This document shows positions 54,801-64,000 of a DNA stretch of 64,000 nucleotides, piece by piece. The stretch's first letter is position 1. Each line of letters opens with the position of its first letter. The notes under the pieces were generated by a model. It saw only the letters and a list, made by a program, of their open reading frames with translations. It was not told the DNA's origin and made no database searches. This DNA comes from Norana najaformis (lineage: Eukaryota; Annelida; Clitellata; Crassiclitellata; Hormogastridae): contig OZ029914.1 of the NCBI GenBank assembly GCA_964023275.1, positions 17,444,049 to 17,508,048 of the forward strand, given 5' to 3'. The position numbers and the translations under genes are program-made.

Positions 54801-55713
54801 GTACTTGTAAAAATTAAAGTGCTACTTAAAATCCAAGCACCAGGCCAAGTTTACTCACGAGCCCTGCGTCAAGTCAGAAAGATTGCCTGGAGATACCAGG
54901 CGAAGAACAAAATCCGGTTGCCAGGAGACCAGAGAAAGAAGGAAACACAGATGCTGTGTGTTTAGTGTGTGCTGTGTTTAGTTTGACAGAAAGCTCAACA
55001 GTCAAGCCTTAGACCAATAGACCTGTGTACGTCGTCCTTCACCCTTCCTCCACCGAATCCAAGATTCGGTGGAGAAAGGGTGAAGAGAGTTTTTGGGGCT
55101 GCACCGACCGTCAACTACGGAATGGCTCAACAATTTACCGGCCGGCGGCCGACGAATGATTTACCTGCATACATCCGACGATTCGAGGGATATTCGGACG
55201 CCGCGTCGTCTTCCATATAGGAAGGACTGCTGGACAGTGAGACATCGGCTGCGGATCACATCGCTCTATCGTTGTTCCTTATCCTCGATGATACGTGCTT
55301 CAGGAAATTTGAATTTACTGTCATCTTTCGACTCTAGTTGTCAATCTGTTGATGGGGCTTTGCGTGTGCGCGCGAGTTTGACACTGGTGACTTCCAGTTA
55401 TCTGAGCAATGTTTACTAATGGATGAATGTTCCGGAAGAGAGACAGCAATAAAATATAGAGAAACCCAACAGACAGACAAATAGGCATGCATCCAACGAA
55501 ATAGACCGACTTTGAAACAGACAGGCAGGCAGACGGCTCCAGAAATCCAGTGAGGTACTAAGACGGCAAAAGTTTACGGTGTCGTGAAGACTGATAGGAC
55601 AGTGAAAGAAAGGAACTTGGATAAGACAGCATTAAAACTTCAGATTTGAGTTTTGAAAGAAATGTTCTAGGAGAAAGTGCAAAGCTAAGTGCAAACGTAC
55701 GTAGGCCATGTAG

Positions 55714-56572
55714 CAGAGGTATTGCACTTGGTACTCGTACTCGTACTCGTACTAGAGTACAACTCGAGTACAGTTTTGAAGTACTTGTACTCGTACTTGA
55801 GACCAAAGTACTTGTACTTGAGTCCAGAGTACTTGCCTACACCTAATGTGTTCTCAAACTGGGCTTAGGTTGATTTTTTATTTTGAGTACAGATATGATT
55901 CTGTCTTGTGTGAATGAGGCACACACTTTCTTCTGTACCACATCAAGCTTCTTTGACAGTGGTGTCACAGGTGCACAGACTTCTAAATCTGGCACACTAT
56001 TCACCATTATGGCTAAAGCAACAGAAACTGCAACGATGTTTGGTCCTCCTGAAGCAAAAGGGCTACTATTTGGTCACAACGACACAGGATCGTCATCAAA
56101 GCCAAGCACCCCGTCGTCGCAGTTAACAACATATTTGAATATCAAAAGCTTCGTTGATGAAGGCGATTCCTTGGATTTCTAGAAATGCGACAAAACTATT
56201 CTAGATAAACTGTATGAACCAGCGCTTAGAGCATTGCGTGCACCTGCATCTAGTGTACCCGCCGAACGGGTGTTCAGTTTTGGGGTTTAATACTAAACCC
56301 ATATGAGTGGAAAGATAATCTTTCTCGAGCAATTCTAAACAAGTGCTTGTGTCATATAACTTGATTAGTGAAAATGTATGGTTGATTTAGACTTAATTGT
56401 TAAACAAATGTCTTCATGTTCTTGCATTAGTCATTTGCGCTAATACTGTAACCTTAGTACTTGTACTCGTACTTGTAGGCCTACTTAAGACCTAAGTACT
56501 TGGACTCGTACTTGTACTTGAGACCTAAGTCCTTGGAGTCGTACTTGAGACCGAGTACTTGAAACATTTCTG
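55714..56572 (+). mobile_element. hAT derivative (unit B twin)
   Basis: Same ends and the same flanking CCATGTAG/CTATATAG as 41654-42523; a small extra deletion removes part of the dimerisation region after AACCCATATGAGTGG. Confidence 0.8.
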
Positions 56573-57131
56573 CTATATAGCACTAAACAAGCTGAACGAG
56601 AAAATCAGAAAAAAAACAAATTATTCTGTAAACCGTTAAGAACAATTTTAATCGAATCGACAACTTTATTGCTCACGTCTCTGTAGTGAACAAAATACAA
56701 AGTTGAGAATAGACTGAATTAAATATTATGCTCATCAATTTCGCCTTCATTACAGTCAGTTGTTACTGTGGGTGAAAGAAGTTTAGTAATCATGGTTTTA
56801 TGAGGCTGAGGGGAGCATTTGGCCACGATTAAGGAACCATCAATAAAACAGGCAAAGGCTGCAGCATTTATACAGCGCATTACACACTTTAACAAGGGCA
56901 AGGGCATAATTAGCCAAGCGTTATAAAATTTAGTCATAGTCATGAATGGATACTGATGTATCGAACTAGTCTAATTTAGAACAAACAACAATCAATAGTC
57001 AACAATAACTAGCAGCGCCAAACATATAACACTGTCACAATATAACTTAAACATTAAAACTTAAACTTGGGTACTTTGCATATATCAAGGTTTTCATGAC
57101 AGTATTTCAGCAATTAGTTACCACATTCCCC

Positions 57132-58244
57132 TCATTCTGAAACATTTCGAGCATCGAATATCTTCACTTTTCCATCCTCCTGACCCACGTACATCCTTCC
57201 AGTCTTCGGATGCTGACAGACGTGACGTGGATAGGTAATTCCACTAGAGATGAGATGGCGTACCAAATGAAGGTCTTCTGTCAGCAGCTGAATCCGGTGG
57301 TTGTAATAGTCGACCACGAGAATCAATCCATCTTCATCCTGAGTCATCGACAGGGGTCTGTTCATCTCCTGCTCTCCACTGCCGCCTCCTGAAACTGCTC
57401 CAAAGAAAGATTTCTTCCTTGCCTGCCCAGTTTCGTCATCCAAGTACGAAGTCACACCGTGGCTCTTTGTGCTCCATCCGTGGCAGACGATGAATTTTGA
57501 TGATGGTGTCAGAATGGAATGACGTGGAATCTCCAAATCTGGAAGTTCAACAGTCCGTATCCTCAGAAAGTCAGATCCACTTGGTTTGTAAATGTAGATC
57601 CATCCTTTCTTAACAAAGATATTGGCAGGAGTGGCACAGGTGACCAACACCTGTTGATATTTCTGTGAAACTGAAACTCCGAAAGGCTGTACGTCAAGAA
57701 TTGCAACCGGGTCTTCCTGTTTTCGTTCCTGTCCTTTCTGGTATCTGTATCTCCACAGCCGTCCACCAAACATCGTATCCCAGTCGGTAATGTAAAGACA
57801 ACCCAAAGTCTCACAAGCTGCTATTCCTCGAGGCCACTTCATCTCGGAAATACCCAACTCTACAGGTTCTCCGGGCGCTTCGTTGTTTGAACCGATGTCG
57901 TATTTGAAAATGATATTCGATGGCTGCTGGCAAACGACGAATAGCTCATCACCTAAGACGGTCATTCCCATGATCTTTTCTTTGTGCTGGATGACACCAG
58001 CACCCTGGGCCTCCTTGATTTCGAGTTTGTACTTCTCTCTGATATACTGGGGTGGATCGACGCCATCTTTCGGTACGACCGTTATGCTGAACAGAGCTCT
58101 GCAATTTGGACATGGTAGATGGCTTTTTCTTCCGGTCTTTGCTATTATGCCCTTGATGCAGTCTAGACAGAAGGCATGCTTACATGGAAGTTCTCGAGGA
58201 TTTGCCATCTCGTGGCAGCAGATATCGCAGTCCTCGGACGCCAT
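57132..58244 (-). CDS. RING-NHL protein 2, unit B
   Basis: 370 residues, single coding exon, twin by position of the gene at 43039. RING at 6-48 with CDICCHEM and CPNCRALF. The propeller is as in protein 1, but with QQPSNIIFKYD, GISEMKWPRG, TDWDTMFGG, KYQQVLV and KPSGSDFLRIR. It carries the EIKEAQGAGVIQHKEK linker that protein 1 has shortened. In the first 240 bases it differs from its positional twin by about 10 percent, versus about 3-4 percent in flanking DNA. The AATAAA on the minus strand at 56665-56670 is the likely polyadenylation signal. Confidence 0.93.
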   Translation of the reverse strand: MASEDCDICCHEMANPRELPCKHAFCLDCIKGIIAKTGRKSHLPCPNCRALFSITVVPKDGVDPPQYIREKYKLEIKEAQGAGVIQHKEKIMGMTVLGDELFVVCQQPSNIIFKYDIGSNNEAPGEPVELGISEMKWPRGIAACETLGCLYITDWDTMFGGRLWRYRYQKGQERKQEDPVAILDVQPFGVSVSQKYQQVLVTCATPANIFVKKGWIYIYKPSGSDFLRIRTVELPDLEIPRHSILTPSSKFIVCHGWSTKSHGVTSYLDDETGQARKKSFFGAVSGGGSGEQEMNRPLSMTQDEDGLILVVDYYNHRIQLLTEDLHLVRHLISSGITYPRHVCQHPKTGRMYVGQEDGKVKIFDARNVSE

Positions 58245-59503
58245 GTTCTTCTCTGGGAAACTAAGAAATTAAGTTAGCTTTTTTAAAGTCCACACCTTTC
58301 AATGAACAGCATATACATCACTCATACAGGATAAACAGAGTGTTGTAAAAAAGAGCTTAAATACAGTCCTGCAGACTAAATTGAAACAACTTTAAACTAC
58401 TTATAAATCAGGTAACACTTGACATAATAATAAATAACAGAATAAAAACTGCAAAGAATAAAGCAGTCCAAGATACAGAAAAATACCATTGACAAAAGTA
58501 TCACCTATCACTTAGACGTTTCTTACAAATCGGATATTAGTACTTAGCCGATATTAAATCATTTTGATATTTTAAAAATAATGGGAGGCCTAATATGATT
58601 TACAAAACTTACCCAAACTAACTGTTAGTTAATACATTAGGTTACAGTCATTCTTCTGTTTGCTTCTAGCACTAGCTGACCTTCGTGTGATTGTTGACCA
58701 ATTCTGAGCCAGAGCTTGTAATTACCTTAAAACATTGACTTCGCACTCATGACTATGCTAACTAACACTAAATACTAGCAGTTGTCAGTGCTTCTAGCTA
58801 TAGTAATAATCCAACTATACAAAGTGATAATGATATGTTAAATGATATTTTAAATATAGGTGTTATTATCACGACTCTACTTTGACGTTTGCAGGATTTC
58901 AAGGTAATGCAGCAGAAGGTTTAGGCTATACTTTGAAAATCCTTCACTACCGCTACCCCATTGAATGGTCGAAGTGCACGAACAAAAATACGAGAAATAG
59001 ATTTATTTACCACAAAACTTGAATCAGCAGTTAAATATCCCGAAATAGTACGTAATCTGCAACGCAATTTGCGTTATAATATCTACGAAATGCTAATATG
59101 GTTTTATGAATCAGGTAAACCGAGATCACTGGCTAGAGACCTTTGATCTGGGTGGAGCATGTGAGCTGAAAAAATTTCGCTGGGGAATACCTTTGTGTCA
59201 GTTCTACTTTCTCTTTTGCTGCCGAAGAATGAAACCACGGCTTCACTTTAGCAGTCATGCCTTTGTATTGCAAAATGGCTTTGTCACGGAGTCATGTGAT
59301 GCTATGTAGGCTCCTAATGAGACATTCATATAGTACCAGAATTTCATCTCGTGCACCTATAATGATTGATGTTGTAGGGTTCGTACAACAGCATAATCAT
59401 GTGGTCAGATCATTTTGAGATAAATGGGTACTTAATACTATATCAAATACAAACTATCCATCGTTCGCCTACAATACTTGTATATGTACAGATACATGCC
59501 CAT

Positions 59504-59667
59504 GGACACGGTAGCCGATTGAAAATAGCGCTCGGTTTGTAACGTGGAGAGTACTGGTCTAGTCTCTCTTAGACGGTTACTTTGTAGGGACCTTGAGCAA
59601 GTCTTTCACTCACAATTGCTTCACACCTCAGATTCAGATTTACTGACATTGCGCGCGTAATAAATAC
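59504..59667 (+). mobile_element. SINE-A, copy h (unit B twin of f)
   Basis: Same landmarks as 45463-45627. Confidence 0.85.
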
Positions 59668-59704
59668 AAAACATTATTATTATATATATTATTATACATA
59701 TATA

Positions 59705-59855
59705 CGGTTTTCTATAGCGACGCTATGGCCTCGATCCTGCTCATTTTTAATGAATTTATTGGGTTGAATCCTTCAACAACGCTGCCCGTTTGAATGGGCG
59801 TCACGTCGTTTATGGTTCCCGTGGGGGAACCGTACAACCCAATGCCCTCCATCAG
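59705..59855 (-). repeat. Interspersed repeat C, copy 4 (twin of copy 3)
   Basis: Same landmarks as 45665-45815. Confidence 0.8.
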
Positions 59856-60120
59856 ATCAGGTCTGTGAATATTTCTGCATTATTTTAAAATGTTGAAGAA
59901 TTCGAGCATTGAATATCTGCACTTTTCACCTTGTCGAAAAAACGTAATTCTTTGGATATTGGAATAGGCAGAGAGAGACTGGAAATGTGATTTATAAATG
60001 ATAGGTTTGGGTCAAAAATGAAATCAAAATTGCAAATAGGTGAGTCGAAAGTGAAAGTGAGACTAACGGGCCCAAATACCCTTGGTAGGCCTGTTGTCCT
60101 CTGAAGTCCTCTGAAGTCCT

Positions 60121-60370
60121 TTGTCTACATTCAACCACAGGTCTCTCCTTACATCACTCCCCGCAGGTGGCAATCGTCGGGTATGGAGATTTTGGCTGAG
60201 TCACGATATAGAACTGTCATCGACTCTCGTGTACCACGCCGCTGCTTCAAGGAATGGAACTGCTTACCAACCTTTCTTCGAAGCTCAAATTCTATTTCTT
60301 CCCTCAAGAAACTCTCAAAAACTCACTATTTGGCAGAGGCCACCAAATGTTTGGTTAACTAACTGCACAA
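60121..60370 (+). mobile_element. Probable LINE C-terminal fragment (unit B twin)
   Basis: Twin of 46081-46325 with one small indel. Confidence 0.4.
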
Positions 60371-60472
60371 CATTATACCGCCTGACTATCCGTGCCTCAC
60401 ATTCACATTTCTGTAAGAAATTTATAAATTATGCCTAATTATCGCATTATAATTTTTCGTAATAATAATAAT

Positions 60473-61210
60473 TGTGGCGGTCTTATCAGTCACCAGTGGC
60501 GCATAGAGCTGGCACAGCAACCTAGTTGACTTACGGAGTCGGTCCAGGTTCTTCAGAAAGTTATTATTCACATTGAATGAATCGATGTGATCGCCTTGGT
60601 TGTTACAATTTATTACGGGTTTATTAGTTTTGAAAGATTTTCCAGGGCCACTTAAATTGAACTTGTAGCAGAATAAAACTAGGAAGCAAACATTTAAGAG
60701 AACAATTATTTAATTTTTGTGTATCTTTTCTACATCCTATTTGAAAGCTTTTTATAACATAATTTCATTTTTTTATTTCATTTCATTTTATTTATATTGT
60801 TAGAGTCGGCCCATGTGGAAGACCCGGATGTAAGGAGTGGTTGAAGGATGAGCCGTCTTTTTGGGGGCGTAGCCCCAGAAACCCTATAAAAGGGGAAGTT
60901 TCTTTCAGTTGGCTGAGCTTGGCTAGTCAAGATAGGCCGAGTCCTACGCGGCTGTGTTCTGTTAGTTGCCAAGACTCCGTTTATCGAGTTTATGTAAAGG
61001 TCCTGCGTCTGTTGGAGGAACCTGAGAGGTTTTTGTGTTCGAGTTGTTCTCTGATGAAAAGACTTCGACTCTTGGCTTCAAAACAGCCGTCGTCGTTCTG
61101 GCTGATGTCAGGTATTCTGTTCTACGTGTTATAACCTCTTGCAAGTGTAAATATACATTTTATCTAAACCCAAGCGAGTTATATACTTTGAATAGGAGTA
61201 GCACGTAACA
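60473..61210 (+). mobile_element. Solo LTR of a retrotransposon (fossil), unit B
   Basis: Twin of 46431-47213, slightly shorter; same promoter-like box and ends. No internal region. Confidence 0.55.
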
Positions 61211-61424
61211 ATATGCACACATGTAATAATACGTATATAGTACTTACATATAATAATAATCCATGGCTTGGGTTTTGTGATACAGCTGTATTATTGAGTT
61301 GCCACTGGAGCTTTGTTACAAGATGAAATTTCGAACTTAATCAAGTTCTTAAAATTATACATTTTGACTTATTTAAAATTAGACCACAATCCTATACTAT
61401 TTCGCTCATCATAGTATGCCCAAA

Positions 61425-61481
61425 TAGAGAGAGACAGAGAGAGACAGATAGACAGACAGACAGACAGATAGATAGATAGAC

Positions 61482-61542
<61 letters not shown>
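61425..61542. repeat. GA/GATA microsatellite, unit B
   Basis: Longer GA run than in unit A. Confidence 0.95.
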
Positions 61543-61546
<4 letters not shown>

Positions 61547-62119
61547 GAGTTACTAAGTAAAGTAGATACAATTACAGAGAAAAAATGGCCAGAAGAGAAA
61601 CAGATATTTATTACTATAAAATACACACAATCGCAACAGACATACAGACATATAGGCATATATCAATCAACTTTCACTGAATCGACAAATTTAAGTATTC
61701 TATTGTTGACGTTTCGGGATTAAACTAAATATGAAGTTGAGGATAGAGTGCATTAACGGGTGCGTTTATTAATTTTGTCTTCATTAGAGTCAGTGGTTAC
61801 TGTGGGTGCAAAAAGTTTGGTAAGTCGTCGTTTTATGAATTTCAGCATGTAGGTTGCATGAGGCATTTGGCTAAGAAAAGGAAGGATCAATAAAACAGGC
61901 AAAAGAGTTCTTTAAAGGGAACTGGCTGTTGCACTTATACCGCATATTACACACTTTAACAGTTAGCCACGCGCTATGATACTGAGTCATGAAATTACAA
62001 CTAACAGTAGCAAACATTAAAGCTTCGACTCTCCAGTCTGTTGTTAGACGTCGAAACATATCAGCAAGGTTAAATTACGTACAAAATTAAATAAATACCA
62101 AAGGTTTTCATATCAGCAT

Positions 62120-63253
62120 TCAATTGCAATATTTCACTAATTCTGAAACATTTCGAACGTCGAATATCTTCACTTTTCCATCCTCCTGACCCACGTACAT
62201 CCTTCCAGTCTTCGGATGCTGACAGACGTGACGTGGATAGGTAATTCCACTAGAGATGAGATGGCGTACCAACTTAAGGTCTTCTGTCAGCAGCTGAATG
62301 CGGTGGTTGTAATAGTCGACCACGAGAATCAATCCCTCTTCATCCTGAGTCATCGACAGGGGTCTATTCGTCTCCTGCTCACTACTGCCGCCTCCTGAAC
62401 CTGTTCCATAGAAAGTTATCTTCTTTGTCTGCCCAGTTTCGTCATCCAAGTACGAAGTCACACCATGGCTCTTTGCTATGCTCCATCCATGGCAGACGAT
62501 GAATTTTGATGATGGTGTCAGAATGGAATGACGTGGAATCTCCAAATTTGGAAGTTCAACCTCCCGTATCCTCTTAAATTCAGATCCACTTGGCTGGTAG
62601 ATGTAGATCCATCCCCTCTTTGCCAAGATATTGGCAGGAGTAGAACAGGTGACCAACACCTGTTGAGTTTTCTGTGAAACTGAAACTCCGAAAGGCTGTA
62701 CGTCAAGAATGGCAACCGGGTCTTCCTGTTTTCGTTCCTGTCCTTTCTGGTATTTGTATCTCCACAGCCGTCCACCAAACATTTTATGCCAGTCGGTAAT
62801 GTAGAGACAACCCAAAGTCTCGCAAGATGCTATACCTCGAGGCCACTTCATCTCGGAAATACTCAACTCTACAGGTATTCCGGACTCTTCGTTATTTGAA
62901 CCGATATCGTATTTGAAAATGACATTCGCTGGCTGCTTGCAAACGACGAATAGATCATCGCCTAAGACGGTCATTCCCATAATCTTTTCTTTGTGTTGGA
63001 TGACACCAGCACCCTGGGTCTCCTTGATTTCGCGTTTGTACAGCTCTCTGACATACTGGGGTGGATCGTCGTTGTCTTTCGGCACAATCGTTATGGCGAA
63101 CAGATCTCTGCAATTTGGACATGACAAATTGTTCCTCCTTCCGGCATTTTCCATTATGCCCTTGATGCAGTTCAGACAGAAGGAATGCTTACATGGAAGT
63201 TCTCGACAAGGAACCATCGCGTGGGAGCAGATATTGCAGTCATTGGAGGCCAT
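62120..63253 (-). CDS. RING-NHL protein 3 (distal gene, full length)
   Basis: 377 residues, single coding exon. RING MASNDCNICSHAMVP...CPNCRDLF with C6, C9, C21, H23, C26, C29, C45 and C48 in place. The propeller has KQPANVIFKYD, STPANILAKRGW and REVELPN, the same subtype as the pseudogene at 47898. The C-terminus is longer (VRNVSELVKYCN). The 5' UTR region to about 63880 is recognisably related to that of genes 1 and 2. Same expected role as proteins 1 and 2. Confidence 0.93.
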   Translation of the reverse strand: MASNDCNICSHAMVPCRELPCKHSFCLNCIKGIMENAGRRNNLSCPNCRDLFAITIVPKDNDDPPQYVRELYKREIKETQGAGVIQHKEKIMGMTVLGDDLFVVCKQPANVIFKYDIGSNNEESGIPVELSISEMKWPRGIASCETLGCLYITDWHKMFGGRLWRYKYQKGQERKQEDPVAILDVQPFGVSVSQKTQQVLVTCSTPANILAKRGWIYIYQPSGSEFKRIREVELPNLEIPRHSILTPSSKFIVCHGWSIAKSHGVTSYLDDETGQTKKITFYGTGSGGGSSEQETNRPLSMTQDEEGLILVVDYYNHRIQLLTEDLKLVRHLISSGITYPRHVCQHPKTGRMYVGQEDGKVKIFDVRNVSELVKYCN

Positions 63254-64000
63254 ATTCTTGTCTGCAAGGCCAAGAAATTAAGTGAGCTTAAGCTTTTTTA
63301 AAGTTGGCATCTTTCAATGAACAGCGTATACAACAGTCACACAGAATAAATATAGTTGTGTAAAAAGAGCTAAAATAAGAATCATGAACATTAAATTAAA
63401 ACAACTTGAAAATACTGCCAAAAATGAAGATAAATCAAATAATACATGGTATATTAAAAATAAAAGAACAAAAAACTTCAAAGAAAAAAGCAGTCCAAGA
63501 TACAGAGAAATACTGTTAAGCAGCTATTACTTATGAAACCTAACTATTACTGTTAGTTAATACTTTAGACTGCTGCCCCTTTTCGTTTGCGTATAGGTTC
63601 TACAGTTCGCTAACATTCGCCTGATTGTTTATCATTTTAACTTGAACCACAGCTCTCTAGTCCAAATTACGTAAAAGCTTCATATTCAGATTTAGGCCTA
63701 TTTATTGACTTCACATTCGTAATAAGGCTTTTAAATGAACACTAATTACTAGCAGTGTTAGTACTTCTAGCTATAGTAATAATCCAACGGTACAAAATAG
63801 TTGTAGAACTTTTTAAATATATATTTTAAAATGGACGTATAGTAAACATGACTCTACTGTGAGGCTTGCCGGATTTCACTGTAGTGCAGAAAAAATTGTT
63901 CTTTGCCCTTCTCAGACAGTGTAATAAATGTAACTGATGCAAAAGTTCAATCAAGATAAACCACTGACAGGTTGAAAAGCAGAACGCCGATTTTGAATAC
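63254..64000. other. 5' region of RING-NHL gene 3
   Basis: No coding exon seen. It shares CTTCTAGCTATAGTAATAAT (63762-63781) and the GGATTTCACTGTA block with the upstream regions of genes 1 and 2, then diverges at about 63890. Confidence 0.5.

Larger units (their letters stand above)
48823..63165. repeat. Tandem segmental duplication, unit B
   Basis: Same content as 37424-48822, plus a 2.64-kb transposon insertion at 49213-51854. Without it the unit is about 11.7 kb. Its distal RING-NHL gene is complete because the ancestral locus continues past the breakpoint. Confidence 0.92.

Overview
This is eukaryotic, animal DNA from an invertebrate: long introns with GT-AG signals, tRNA-headed SINEs, LINE tails, piggyBac and hAT transposons, and many micro- and minisatellites. 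The repeat style and the RING-NHL gene family suggest a spiralian (mollusc-like) animal; this is an inference from general appearance, and the species is not determined.

Left part (1-28.3 kb, + strand). One or two exons of an unrecognised gene run in from the left edge and end near 2.5 kb. Then comes a complete 17-exon orthologue of PLEKHM2 (SKIP), the RUN- and PH-domain adaptor that links ARL8 on lysosomes to kinesin-1. I assembled it by eye from splice sites and intron phases: coding from 5262 to 28327, 1017 codons, close to the human length of about 1019. Five of its introns carry minisatellites downstream of the 5' splice site. One of these arrays copies the splice donor itself about eight times. 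Intron 11 holds an inverted fragment of exon 12 inside a larger inverted repeat.

Middle part (28.3-38.9 kb). A 4.5-kb gene-poor stretch is followed by a minus-strand C2H2 zinc-finger gene, seen as a last exon (32.8-33.4 kb) and a large upstream exon (38.06-38.86 kb). Its probable intron holds an open piggyBac transposase with the catalytic Asp residues and C-terminal zinc knuckle present.

Right part (37.4-64 kb). An 11.4-kb block (about 37.42-48.82 kb) is repeated in tandem (about 48.82-63.17 kb). Each unit carries the upstream exon of the zinc-finger gene, two SINE families, a deleted LINE, a short hAT derivative, a RING-NHL gene, a solo LTR and part or all of a second RING-NHL gene. The junction of the two units cuts a RING-NHL gene, leaving a truncated pseudogene at 47.9-48.8 kb; the full-length version is at 62.1-63.3 kb. 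Unit B alone carries a 2.64-kb DNA transposon with 12-bp perfect inverted ends and a decayed transposase, so that insertion is younger than the duplication. Three intact single-exon RING-NHL genes (367, 370 and 377 aa) remain. In the one stretch compared by eye (first ~240 bases of the two positional copies) they differ more than their flanks do and look like mosaics of each other.

All homology calls come from reading translations; no search was run.
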